From contig NZ_FNJL01000022.1 of the NCBI RefSeq assembly GCF_900104515.1, positions 1 to 64,000 on the forward strand: a DNA stretch of 64,000 nt, written 5' to 3'. The notes beneath the pieces were generated by a model. The model saw nothing but the letters and a program-made list of their open reading frames with translations, was not told the origin of the DNA and did no database searches. Within the stretch, counting starts at the first letter, position 1, and every line of letters begins with the position of its first letter. The position numbers were made by a program, and so were the translations under genes. Positions 40,878 through 49,638 of the stretch are shown piece after piece. This stretch comes from Paracidovorax cattleyae (lineage in GTDB: Bacteria > Pseudomonadota > Gammaproteobacteria > Burkholderiales > Burkholderiaceae_C).

Positions 40878-42191
40878 ATGGACATCCTGATGGTGGGCGG
40901 CATCCTGTTGCTGCTGATGATCGTGCTGCTCGCGGGCGGCGTCTGGATCGCGATGACGCTGGCCATCTGCGGATGGGTCGGGCAGGCCTTCTTCACCAGC
41001 ACCCAGCCCGGCAAGAACCTGTTCTCTGCCTTCTGGGAGAGCAACGCGAGCTGGGAACTGGCCGCGCTGCCCCTTTTCATCTGGATGGGGGAGATCCTGT
41101 TCCGCACGCGGCTGAGCGAGGAGATGTTCGAAGGGCTGCAGCCCTGGCTCAACCGGGTGCCGGGCCGGCTGATGCACACCACCATCCTGGGCTGCGGCAT
41201 CTTCGGTTCGGTGTCGGGATCCTCCGCCGCCACCTGCGCCACCATCAGCAAGGTCGCCCTGCCGGAACTGCTGCGGCGCGGCTACGACGAGCGCCTGGCA
41301 CTCGGCTCGCTGGCCACCGCCGGCACGCTGGGCATCCTCATCCCGCCCTCCATCACCATGGTGGTGTACGCGGTGGCCGCCGATGCCTCCATCATCCGCA
41401 TCTTCCTGGCGGGCTTCCTGCCGGGGCTGCTGCTCATGCTGCTCTTCTCGGGCTACATCGGCTGGTGGAGCCTGCGGCATCCCGAACGGGTACCGGCCGC
41501 CGACCCGCCCACCACGCTGCGCCAGAAGATCCGGCAGTCGGGCCACCTCATCCCCGTCACGGTGCTGATCGTGTTCATCGTGTGGGTGCTGGTCGCGGGC
41601 TACGCCACGGCCACCGAGTGCGCGGCCTTCGGCGTGGCGGGATCGCTGGGCCTGGCCCTCTGGAGCCGGTCGCTGACCTGGCAGAATTTCTGCGAAGGCC
41701 TGATGGGCGCGACACGCACCAGCTGCATGATCATGTTCATCCTCGCGGGCGCGGCCTTCCTCACCAAGACCATGGCCTTCACCGGCATACCGCGTGAACT
41801 GGCCGAATGGGTCGAATCCATGCACCTGCCGCCCTATGCCCTGATCGCGGTGCTCACGATCGTGTATCTGGTGCTGGGCACCGCGCTCGACGGCATCAGC
41901 ATGATCGTGCTCACCAGCGCGGTGGTGCTGCCGATGATCCAGAAAGCCGGCTTCGACCTGGTGTGGTTCGGCATCTTCATCGTGCTGCTGGTGGAGATCG
42001 CCGAGGTCACGCCGCCGGTGGGATTCAACCTCTTCGTGCTGCAGAACATGACGGGCAAGGACAGCAACACCATAGCCCGCGCGGCCATCCCGTTCTTCGC
42101 ATGCCTGGTGGTGTGCATCGCGCTCATCACCCTCTTCCCGCAGATCGTCACCGTGCTGCCGGACCTGGTGATGGGCAAGGACGGAGGGTGA
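40878..42191 (+). CDS. dctM: TRAP transporter large membrane subunit
   Basis: This 437-residue DctM protein has about 12 spans. The motifs ALPLFIWMGEILFRT, GCGIFGSVSGSSAATCATISKVALPEL, GTLGILIPPSITMVVYAV and VEIAEVTPPVGFNLFVLQ are strongly conserved in the family. The ATG at 40878 is chosen over an upstream frame that overlaps dctQ. It forms the channel with DctQ. Confidence 0.95.
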   Translation: MDILMVGGILLLLMIVLLAGGVWIAMTLAICGWVGQAFFTSTQPGKNLFSAFWESNASWELAALPLFIWMGEILFRTRLSEEMFEGLQPWLNRVPGRLMHTTILGCGIFGSVSGSSAATCATISKVALPELLRRGYDERLALGSLATAGTLGILIPPSITMVVYAVAADASIIRIFLAGFLPGLLLMLLFSGYIGWWSLRHPERVPAADPPTTLRQKIRQSGHLIPVTVLIVFIVWVLVAGYATATECAAFGVAGSLGLALWSRSLTWQNFCEGLMGATRTSCMIMFILAGAAFLTKTMAFTGIPRELAEWVESMHLPPYALIAVLTIVYLVLGTALDGISMIVLTSAVVLPMIQKAGFDLVWFGIFIVLLVEIAEVTPPVGFNLFVLQNMTGKDSNTIARAAIPFFACLVVCIALITLFPQIVTVLPDLVMGKDGG

Positions 42192-42230
42192 ACCCGGGGC
42201 GCGTCCGCGCGTCCTGACATACTCGGGGGC

Positions 42231-42611
42231 ATGCTGCTCAACATCGCCGTCATCTGCCTGGCCGCCTGCGTCGGCGCCCTGATGCGCTGGGGATTCGCGC
42301 TCTGGCTCAACCCGGGCGGGCTCATTCCCTGGGGCACGCTGGCCGTGAACCTCATCGGGGGCTACTGCATCGGCATCGCGCTGGCGGTGTTCACCAGCCG
42401 TCCCGACATCGATCCCGCGTGGCGCCTGCTGGTGGTCACCGGCTTCCTGGGAACGCTCACCACCTTCTCGAGCTTTTCCGGCGAAGTGGTCTCCATGCTC
42501 ATGCAGCAGCGCTTCGGGCTGGCGTTCGGCACCATCGCGCTGCACCTGGGCGGTTCGCTGGCCCTCACCTGGGCCGGCATGCGCTCGGCGCTGTGGTGGC
42601 TGGCCCGCTGA
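42231..42611 (+). CDS. crcB: Fluoride ion channel CrcB
   Basis: This 126-residue Fluc/CrcB channel has four spans. GALMRWGFAL, GTLAVNLIGGYCIG and TGFLGTLTTFSSFSGE are the signatures. It releases fluoride as a dimer. Only 39 bp separate it from dctM and no fluoride riboswitch is visible there. Confidence 0.95.
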   Translation: MLLNIAVICLAACVGALMRWGFALWLNPGGLIPWGTLAVNLIGGYCIGIALAVFTSRPDIDPAWRLLVVTGFLGTLTTFSSFSGEVVSMLMQQRFGLAFGTIALHLGGSLALTWAGMRSALWWLAR

Positions 42612-42683
42612 TTTGTCGCACACTTGCCACTGTCCCCGGCATGGCCACGGCCATGCCATCCTCCCTTTCGCACCATCGCTTCC

Positions 42684-43547
42684 ATGGAATCCAATACCGA
42701 ACTCAACGAAAGCCGGCTGGCCAACGCCTGGGCCGAGCTGCACAACCATGCCGTGAACGGCAACCCGCTGCATGCGGACGCCTACCGGCTCGCCTTCGCA
42801 GACCCGGAATTCATGCTGCGCCGCGAGACCCGCGGCATCCGCTTCCAGCTCGAGATGCTCAAACCCGACCTGGGCCAGACCGCCCAGGGCATCGAGAACA
42901 CCGTGGTGGTGTACGGCAGCGCGCGCTTCCTGGCGCCCGAAGGCGCCGCACAGCAATTGGCCGATGCCGAGGCCAGCGGGGACGCTTCCCGCATCGCGCG
43001 CGCGCAGCTGGCCGTGCGCAACGCCCGCTACTACGACCTCGCGCGCCGCTTCGCCGGCGTCGTGGCGAATTACAGCCAGCAGCTTCCGCCCTCCGACCGG
43101 ATCTACATCTGCACCGGCGGCGGCCCGGGCATCATGGAGGCCGCCAACCGCGGCGCGCACGAAGCCGGTGCGCTCAACGTCGGCCTGAACATCGCCCTGC
43201 CGCACGAGCAGAGCGGCAACCGCTACATCTCGCCGTCGCTGTCCTTCAAGTTCCATTACTTCGCGCTGCGCAAGATGCATTTCATGATGCGCGCGAAGGC
43301 GCTGGTGGCCTTCCCCGGCGGCTTCGGCACGCTCGACGAGCTGTTCGAGGTGCTCACGCTGGTGCAGACCGGCAAGGCCAAGCCCGTGCCCATCGTGCTC
43401 TTCGGCACCGAGTTCTGGAAGAGCGTGGTGAACTTCGACGCCCTGGTGGAGCAAGGCACGATCTCGGCGGCCGATCTGAACCTCTTCCACTACACGGACG
43501 ATCCGGAAGAGGCCTGGGGGTTCATCAAAGAGTTCTACCAGCTATGA
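42684..43547 (+). CDS. LOG-family protein (Rossmann fold nucleotide-binding)
   Basis: This 287-residue protein has the two LOG motifs, GGGPGIMEAANRGAHEAG (about 151-168) and PGGFGTLDE (about 211-219). Relatives release free bases from nucleoside monophosphates, including cytokinin ribotides, and were often misnamed lysine decarboxylases. The ATG at 42684 removes an unconserved 20-residue extension. If it is a true phosphoribohydrolase it could make cytokinin-like bases, of interest in a plant-associated host, but that is inference. Confidence 0.88.
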   Translation: MESNTELNESRLANAWAELHNHAVNGNPLHADAYRLAFADPEFMLRRETRGIRFQLEMLKPDLGQTAQGIENTVVVYGSARFLAPEGAAQQLADAEASGDASRIARAQLAVRNARYYDLARRFAGVVANYSQQLPPSDRIYICTGGGPGIMEAANRGAHEAGALNVGLNIALPHEQSGNRYISPSLSFKFHYFALRKMHFMMRAKALVAFPGGFGTLDELFEVLTLVQTGKAKPVPIVLFGTEFWKSVVNFDALVEQGTISAADLNLFHYTDDPEEAWGFIKEFYQL

Positions 43548-43605
43548 TGGCAGGCCGAGAGGGTCACTGAAAGGCGTCTGCGCGGCAACTCGCGCGCAGC
43601 CGGTG

Positions 43606-43630
43606 TTCGCAAGGCGCGCGATCGCTTCGC
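43606..43630 (+). promoter_or_regulatory. Perfect PIP box (HrpX-type site)
   Basis: TTCGC (43606-43610), exactly 15 bases, then TTCGC (43626-43630). This is the consensus of the plant-inducible-promoter box bound by HrpX/HrpB in Xanthomonas, Ralstonia and plant-pathogenic Acidovorax. About 30 bases downstream GAAGAAT may serve as the -10 region, the expected spacing. The next gene starts at 43701. Confidence 0.65.
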
Positions 43631-43700
43631 ACGGCGCGTTCCGGAGCCGCGTGACGCCGCGAAGAATGGAGGCCGTCCATCCCCATTCAGGAAGCCGTTC

Positions 43701-44366
43701 ATGCGCCGCATTTCCAGCCACGCTGCCAGTACATCCCGCGCCGACTCGCCGCGGGATGACGACTCCGGCAACTCTCCTCCCCGTGCACGGCCGAGCGCTC
43801 GGCACAACGCTCCCGAGGGTCTTGCGCAGCGCGGAGCCGCCGGGTTCCGCATGCCCTCGGCCCGCACGCTGCTCCATCACACCTACACCACCACTGCCGT
43901 AGGATTAATGGCGACGGGGGCCCACCAAGCCGTGACCAATGTGCAGCGCGGGGACGGAACCGCGGCGGCGCAGGGCGTCCATATGGCGCAGACGGGCTTC
44001 ACCCTGCTGGCCGGGCGCGCAATCGCCCACCTGGCGTCCCCCCTGTTGCAGGAAGCCGTCGCGGCAGTCAGACGGATGTTCGCCCCGCAGATCGACAGGA
44101 ATCTGCTTCTGGGGGCGCTGAACCATGTCGCCGCCACCTCGGAAGACGACCCCGACGACATGACCCATGTCACCGGGCGGCATACCCAGCAGGTGGTCGA
44201 CCACCTTGCCGATCTGGCGGACGGAGTCGCTGGCCGGACCGTGGTGAACGTGGCCTTGAGAGCCAACAACTCCAGGGAATTGGTTTATCTGCTGCTCGGC
44301 CTGGCCAGGGGCGACGACGGCCAGCCGGTGCTTTCCGCCCGCGCTACCTCGTCCAGCCACCGCTGA
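43701..44366 (+). CDS. Candidate type III secreted effector, unknown family
   Basis: I do not recognise this 221-residue protein. AGGAAG lies six bases before the ATG. The first 50 residues are rich in Ser, Arg, Pro and Ala, contain almost no Leu and look disordered, as in type III secretion signals. The middle (about 62-125) is helical and amphipathic with Gly/Ala-rich stretches (TAVGLMATGAHQA, GFTLLAGRAIAHL). The C-terminal half is helical with a DDPDD motif. There is no signal peptide, no clear membrane span and no enzyme motif. A perfect PIP box is 71 bp upstream, and the gene stands alone between a LOG gene and a convergent MFS gene. Effector status is inference. Confidence 0.6.
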   Translation: MRRISSHAASTSRADSPRDDDSGNSPPRARPSARHNAPEGLAQRGAAGFRMPSARTLLHHTYTTTAVGLMATGAHQAVTNVQRGDGTAAAQGVHMAQTGFTLLAGRAIAHLASPLLQEAVAAVRRMFAPQIDRNLLLGALNHVAATSEDDPDDMTHVTGRHTQQVVDHLADLADGVAGRTVVNVALRANNSRELVYLLLGLARGDDGQPVLSARATSSSHR

Positions 44367-44421
44367 CGGGCTCGCGCGGGCACCCCCGTCCATCGCGCTG
44401 CGTTGCGTGTACGACCCTGCC

Positions 44422-45582
44422 CTACTGCCCCAGCCTGGCGGCAGCCCGTGCCCCTATTCCCACGACCCCGCCCACCACCCAGAACAGCCCCGCCACCCCG
44501 ATCAGCGCGCCGGCCGAACCGAACAGCACGGGCATCGCCACGCTGGACGCATTGATCGCCATCAGGCGCAGGCCCAGGGCCTCCCCATGGCGATGGTGCG
44601 GCGTGATCTGGTGCAGCATGCTCATGATCATCGGCTGCACCGAGCCGAGCGCGAAGCCCAGCAGCACCGAGCACAGGCCGAGCGCCCAGGCGGTCGGCAG
44701 CAGCGGGTAGATGGCGAAGAGGCAGGCTGTCGTCACCATGGCCCACATCACCACGATGGCCTCCTTCAGGCGCGCGGCCACGAGCGGCATGAGCACGCGG
44801 ATGGCCGCGGCGGCGATGGCGAACGCGCCCAGGATGGAGCCGATGACCGACGCGGACAGCCCCCGCTCGTGCCCCAGCAGCGGCACCACGAAGGTATGCA
44901 CGTCCCAGCAGGACGACAGCAGCCAGTTCACGAGCAGCAGGCGGCGGAAGGCCGCGTCGCCCAGCAGGTCCCACGCACGGCGGCGCGGGCCGCCTTCCGC
45001 GCCGGCGATGGGCGGCAGCTCCACCGTCGCACGCACCCAGAACCATGTCGCCACCGGCAGCAGCGCCGTGAGCGCGAAGGCCGCGCGATAGCCCTCCGTG
45101 CTGCCGGGCACGGGCCCGGTATGGTCGATCAGCAGGCCGGTGAAGAACGGCCCCACGAAGTTCGAAACGGCAGGGCCGATGGCCAGCCAGCTGAACACCC
45201 GCCGCAATTGCTCGGAGCCGTGCGCGGCGCGGCCGACGTGGCGCTGCAGCGCGATCATGGCCGCTCCCGAGGCACCGCCGGTCAGCAGCGCAGCCAGGCA
45301 GAGCATGGGAAAGGACGGCCAGACGAGCGCGCCGGCCGCGCCCGCGCTGGCCACGCCCACCGCCCAGCCGACCGGCCGCTTCAGGCCGTGGCGGTCGGCA
45401 TACCGGCCCGCAGGCAGCGACAGGAACACCTGGGTCAGCGCGAACAGCGCCAGCAGGGCACCCACGGCCGCGGCGCTGTAGCCCTCGCGCAGTGCCAGCA
45501 GCGGGGCCGCAAGGCGCATGCCGGTCATGCTGGCATGGATGCATATCTGGCCGGCGATCAGCCGTGCGAGCGCGGTATCCAT
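44422..45582 (-). CDS. Major facilitator superfamily transporter
   Basis: This 386-residue MFS protein has 12 predicted spans in two halves. The loop after helix 2 carries the MFS signature GRYADRHGLKRP. A hydrophilic central loop (about 190-205) separates the halves. The substrate is unknown. ATG 45582 lies one base after the rmuC stop, and GGAGG in the rmuC end serves as its ribosome-binding site, so the two genes are probably co-transcribed. Confidence 0.85.
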   Translation of the reverse strand: MDTALARLIAGQICIHASMTGMRLAAPLLALREGYSAAAVGALLALFALTQVFLSLPAGRYADRHGLKRPVGWAVGVASAGAAGALVWPSFPMLCLAALLTGGASGAAMIALQRHVGRAAHGSEQLRRVFSWLAIGPAVSNFVGPFFTGLLIDHTGPVPGSTEGYRAAFALTALLPVATWFWVRATVELPPIAGAEGGPRRRAWDLLGDAAFRRLLLVNWLLSSCWDVHTFVVPLLGHERGLSASVIGSILGAFAIAAAAIRVLMPLVAARLKEAIVVMWAMVTTACLFAIYPLLPTAWALGLCSVLLGFALGSVQPMIMSMLHQITPHHRHGEALGLRLMAINASSVAMPVLFGSAGALIGVAGLFWVVGGVVGIGARAAARLGQ

Positions 45583-45583
45583 C

Positions 45584-47008
45584 TCAGATCGGCGCCTCCG
45601 GGCCATGGCCGGCGGGCGCTTCCACGGCCGGCGCCGCGCCGGCTTCGCCAGCGGGCAGTTCCTGCACGTCCCGCAGCCGCCGCTGGATGGCGCGCGTGCG
45701 CACGCCCACCTCGTCGAAGCGCTTGGCGGCAGCGTCGATCGACTTGCGCGTGGCCTCCACCACGTCGCCGAACTTGGCGAACTCCGTCTTCACCGCGCCC
45801 AGCAGTCCCCACACCTCGGAAGAGCGCTTCTCGATCGCCAGCGTCTTGAAACCCATCTGCAGGCTGCTGAGCATCGCCGCGAGGTTCGCGGGCCCGGCCA
45901 CCATCACGCGGCATTCGCCCTGCAGCGCCTCCACGAGGCCCGGACGGCGGACCACCTCGGCGAACAGCCCTTCGGTGGGCAGGTACAGCACCGCGAAATC
46001 CGTGGTGTGCGGCGGCGACACATACTTGGCCGCGATCTTGCGCGCCTCGAAGCGGACCGCGGCCTCCAGCGCGTTGCCCGCCGCGAGGACGGCCGCCTTG
46101 TCCGCCGCGTCGTGCGCGTCCAGCAGGCGCTGGTAGGACTCCACCGGGAACTTCGCATCGATGGGCAGCCAGACCGGCTCCTCCTGGCCCCGACCTGGCA
46201 GGCGGATGGCGAACTCCACCATTTCATCGCTGCCCGGCACCGCCTTCACGTTGCGCGCGTACTGCTCCGGCGCCAGCACGTTCTCGATGATGGCACCCAG
46301 TTGCAGCTCGCCCCAGGTGCCGCGCGTCTTCACGTTGGTCATCACCCGCTTGAGATCGCCCACGCTGGCGGCCAGCATCTGCATCTCGCCCAGGCCGCGG
46401 TGCACCTGCTCGAGCCGGTCGCTCACCATCCTGAACGACTCGCCCAGCCGCTGCTCCAGCGTGGCGTGCAGCTTCTCGTCCACGGTACGGCGCATCTCCT
46501 CCAGGCGGGCCGCGTTGTCCGACTGGATGGCCGCAAGGCGCTCGTGCAGCGCGGTGCGCAGCGACTCCGAGGTTTGCGTCAGCTCGGCGCGGAAGGCGCC
46601 CAGGGCTTCCGCCAGTTCGCGGCGGGCCACGGCAGCATCGGCCTGCGCCTGGGCCATCCGCTGCCCCAGCCGGGCCTCGAAGGCGTCGAAGCCTTCGCGC
46701 AGTTCCGCGCGGCCCGAGCGGGCATCGTGCACCGCCTGCGCGAGCCGCTCGTCCAGCACTTCCCGCTGGCCCTCCAGGTGCGAGTGCGTGGCCTGCGTGA
46801 AGCCGCGCAGCTGCTGGGCCATGCCTTCCAGCGCGCCGTCGTTCTTCGCCACGGCCAGTTGGGTGGCCTGGGCCACCTGCTCCAGGCGCTGCAGGCGCAT
46901 GGCCCATTCGGGGGGAAGCTCGGGTCGGGGGCTGCGCAGCAGCAGCACTCCCAGGAGCACGGTGATGAGCGCGAGCAACGCGAACACCACCAGCCATTCA
47001 ATCGACAT
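45584..47008 (-). CDS. rmuC: DNA recombination protein RmuC
   Basis: This 474-residue protein has an N-terminal membrane helix (about 4-24), a long coiled-coil (about 35-215) and a nuclease-like RmuC domain (about 230-420). The domain contains the KTRGTWGELQLGAIIE, PIDAKFPVESYQRL and YLPTEGLFAEVV motifs. RmuC limits inversions at short repeats. It is followed by the MFS gene after one base. Confidence 0.95.
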   Translation of the reverse strand: MSIEWLVVFALLALITVLLGVLLLRSPRPELPPEWAMRLQRLEQVAQATQLAVAKNDGALEGMAQQLRGFTQATHSHLEGQREVLDERLAQAVHDARSGRAELREGFDAFEARLGQRMAQAQADAAVARRELAEALGAFRAELTQTSESLRTALHERLAAIQSDNAARLEEMRRTVDEKLHATLEQRLGESFRMVSDRLEQVHRGLGEMQMLAASVGDLKRVMTNVKTRGTWGELQLGAIIENVLAPEQYARNVKAVPGSDEMVEFAIRLPGRGQEEPVWLPIDAKFPVESYQRLLDAHDAADKAAVLAAGNALEAAVRFEARKIAAKYVSPPHTTDFAVLYLPTEGLFAEVVRRPGLVEALQGECRVMVAGPANLAAMLSSLQMGFKTLAIEKRSSEVWGLLGAVKTEFAKFGDVVEATRKSIDAAAKRFDEVGVRTRAIQRRLRDVQELPAGEAGAAPAVEAPAGHGPEAPI

Positions 47009-47071
47009 GCCAATCCAGACGTTTCGTTGTCAACTGCCAGCCCCTCGGACCGGCGGGCAATGGGGCGCCCC

Positions 47072-48052
47072 TCAGCGGGGCCGGGGCGTGTTCACGGGCG
47101 TGAGTGCACCGCGCCCATCGAAGAACGCGATCAGGTTGTCCGCCGCGAGGTTGGCCATCGCGCGCCGCGTGGGCACCGTGGCGCTGGCGATGTGCGGCGT
47201 GAGCACCACGTTGGGCACCGTCAGCAGGTCCGGATGCACCTTCGGCTCACCCTCGAACACGTCCAGTCCCGCCGCGGCGATGCGCCGCTCGCGCAGCGCC
47301 TGCGCCAGCGCAGCATCGTCCACGATGCCGCCGCGCGCGATGTTGACGAGGTTGGCCGTGGGCTTCATCTGCGCGAGCTCGGCCGCGCCGATGGCGTGGT
47401 GGGATTCCGGCGTATAGGGCAGCACGAGCACGAGGTGGTCCGCGTCGCGCAGCAGCTCCTCCTTGGAGACGTACCGGGCCTTGCAGCCGGCCTCGAGTTC
47501 CGGCGAGAGGCGCGAGCGATTGTGGTAGATCACGTTCATGCCGAAACCGTGCGCGCCGCGGCGCGCGATGCCCTGCCCGATGCGCCCCATGCCCAGGATG
47601 CCCAGCGTGGAACCGTGCACGTCCGAGCCCGCGAACATGTCGTAGCTCCACTTGCTCCAACGGCCTTCGCGCAGGTAGATCTCGCTCTCGGTCACGCGCC
47701 GGGCCGTGGCCATCAGCAGCGCGAAGCCGAAATCGGCCGTGGTCTCCGTCAGCACATCGGGCGTGTTGGTGGCCTGCACGCCCGCGGCGGTGAGCGCCTC
47801 CACGTCGAAATTGTTGTAGCCCACCGCCATGTTCGCCACGATGCGCAGGCGCGGGCAGGCCGCCACGAGCGCCGCGTCGATCCGCTGGCTGCCGGTCGTC
47901 AGCGCGCCGTCCTTGTCGGCCAGGCGCCGGGCCAGTTCCTCGGGGCTCCAGATCGCATCCTCGGGATTCGCCTCGACGTCGAAATGCCGGGAGAGTCGGT
48001 CCACCACGTCCGGGAAGATGGCACGGGCGACGAGGATGCGGGGTCGGGTCAT
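47072..48052 (-). CDS. D-2-hydroxyacid dehydrogenase (glyoxylate/hydroxypyruvate reductase type)
   Basis: This 326-residue enzyme has the GILGMGRIGQGIARR NAD(P) site (about 151-165). The catalytic triad lies in NIARGGIVDD (Arg), DVFEGEP (Glu) and LTPHIASAT (His). The sequence is close to glyoxylate, hydroxypyruvate and 2-ketogluconate reductases, and the real substrate cannot be chosen from sequence alone. It is not overlapping with neighbours; pncB lies on the same strand 79 bp upstream. Confidence 0.92.
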   Translation of the reverse strand: MTRPRILVARAIFPDVVDRLSRHFDVEANPEDAIWSPEELARRLADKDGALTTGSQRIDAALVAACPRLRIVANMAVGYNNFDVEALTAAGVQATNTPDVLTETTADFGFALLMATARRVTESEIYLREGRWSKWSYDMFAGSDVHGSTLGILGMGRIGQGIARRGAHGFGMNVIYHNRSRLSPELEAGCKARYVSKEELLRDADHLVLVLPYTPESHHAIGAAELAQMKPTANLVNIARGGIVDDAALAQALRERRIAAAGLDVFEGEPKVHPDLLTVPNVVLTPHIASATVPTRRAMANLAADNLIAFFDGRGALTPVNTPRPR

Positions 48053-48131
48053 GGAGCGGGAATTCCTGTGAAAGAAAGGACAAGGCTGGAACGCATGGAG
48101 CGGGCAGGCGGGCGGCGCGCGCCGCGCCGTC

Positions 48132-49340
48132 TCAGCCCGGGGCCGGGATCTCGAACACCTGGCGCAGGTAGGCGAGGTATTTCTCGTCGTCGCACATGCC
48201 CTTGCCGGGCGTGTCGGACAGCTTGGCGACGGGCTGCCCGTTGCAGCGCGTCATCTTGATGACGATCTGCAGCGGCTCGCAGCCCAGGTCGTTGGTCAGG
48301 TTCGTGCCGATCCCGAAGGCCAGCTGGCAGCGGCCGTGGAACTGCCGGAACAGCTCGATCGTGCGCGGCACCGTGAGCGCGTCGCTGAAGATCAGCGTCT
48401 TGGTGAGCGGATCGACGCGGTTGCGGCGATAGTGATCCAGCAGCCGCTCGCCCCACGCGAACGGGTCACCGCTGTCATGCCGGGCCCCGTCGAACAGCTT
48501 GCAGAAATACAGGTCGAAATCGCGCAGGAAGGCGCTCATGCCATAGACGTCGGACAGCGCGATGCCCAGGTCGCCGCGGTACTCGCGCGCCCACATCTCG
48601 AAGCCGTAGATCTGGCTGTCGCGCAGGCGCGGGCCCAGCGCCTGGCAGGCCTGCAGGTACTCGTGCGCCATGGTGCCGAGCGGCGTGACCCCGAGCTTCA
48701 TCGCATAGAGCACATTGCTCGTGCCCGCGAACTGCCCGGGCCCCGCCCGGCCGTCGGTGCGGCGGTCGCCGGTGCCCAGACGCGCCAGCAGCACCCGCAG
48801 CACTTCCTCGTGCCACGCTCGGCTGAAGCGCCGCCGGGTGCCGTAGTCGGCGATCTTCAGTTCCCCCAGCCCGTCCGCCTGCAACTGCGTGATCTTCGTG
48901 TCCAGCCGGCGGCGGCCCTCGGGGAAATCCGGCACCTTCTGCGTATTGCGGAAGTACACCTCGTTCACGATCGCCAGCACCGGGATCTCCAACAGGATGG
49001 TATGCAGCCACGGCCCGGCGATGCGGATGTCGATCTCCCCCGAGGCCAGCGGCGTGACGGTGATGTATTTCTCGTTGAGGCGGAACAGCCCCAGAAAGTC
49101 CACGAAATCGCTCTTCACGAAACGCAGCGAGCGCAGGTACATCAACTCCGCATCCTGGAACTGCAGGCTGCAGAGCGAGCGGATCTCGTCGCGGATCTCG
49201 GCCGCGTGGGGCGCGAGCTGCACGCCGGGGTTGCGGCACCGGAAGCGGTATTCCACCTGTGCTCCGGGAAACTGGTGCAGCACCACCTGCATCATGGTGA
49301 ACTTGTACAGGTCGGTATCGAGCAGGCTGGTGATGATCAT
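48132..49340 (-). CDS. pncB: Nicotinate phosphoribosyltransferase
   Basis: This 402-residue enzyme salvages nicotinate for NAD synthesis using PRPP and [19 protein letters not shown] at the N terminus, the YGTRRRFS motif, GTSNVLYA, the HDSGDPF motif and KTLIFSDAL are all PncB features. The start at 49340 fits the family length (about 400). A longer frame on the same strand up to 49601 is unconserved. Confidence 0.96.
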   Translation of the reverse strand: MIITSLLDTDLYKFTMMQVVLHQFPGAQVEYRFRCRNPGVQLAPHAAEIRDEIRSLCSLQFQDAELMYLRSLRFVKSDFVDFLGLFRLNEKYITVTPLASGEIDIRIAGPWLHTILLEIPVLAIVNEVYFRNTQKVPDFPEGRRRLDTKITQLQADGLGELKIADYGTRRRFSRAWHEEVLRVLLARLGTGDRRTDGRAGPGQFAGTSNVLYAMKLGVTPLGTMAHEYLQACQALGPRLRDSQIYGFEMWAREYRGDLGIALSDVYGMSAFLRDFDLYFCKLFDGARHDSGDPFAWGERLLDHYRRNRVDPLTKTLIFSDALTVPRTIELFRQFHGRCQLAFGIGTNLTNDLGCEPLQIVIKMTRCNGQPVAKLSDTPGKGMCDDEKYLAYLRQVFEIPAPG

Positions 49341-49638
49341 GGAAGAGGCATCGGCGCGCGGACCGGCAGCGGGGCCGGGGCGCGGAAGGAAAAGCTGCAG
49401 GCGCGTCGTGCATTGTGTCACCAAGCGCGCCATCGCGTGCACGCATCCCGGCGGCACCGCAGCGAGGCCGCGCCCTGCCCGCCGGTGCGGGCTGCGCAGT
49501 TCCGCGATGCGGGCCGGAGCCCATCGAGCCCCCAGGCGCCCCGCGAACCGCCTATGCTTGCGAGGCGCTCCGGGAGGGGGAGACTCCCGGCCACCGCGCA
49601 CTTATTCACATCCTCCACCAACAAGAAAGCGATTCCGG

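Noticed and set aside
42192-42230. Fluoride riboswitch in front of crcB
   Set aside because: The gap after dctM is only 39 bases, too short for the aptamer, and no matching motif is seen.
44367-44421. Hairpin between the effector candidate and the MFS gene as a terminator
   Set aside because: Only a six-base stem with a long loop and no T run.
45518-48259. A 913-codon plus-strand frame over rmuC and the dehydrogenase
   Set aside because: Antisense shadow; the minus strand carries complete, recognisable proteins.
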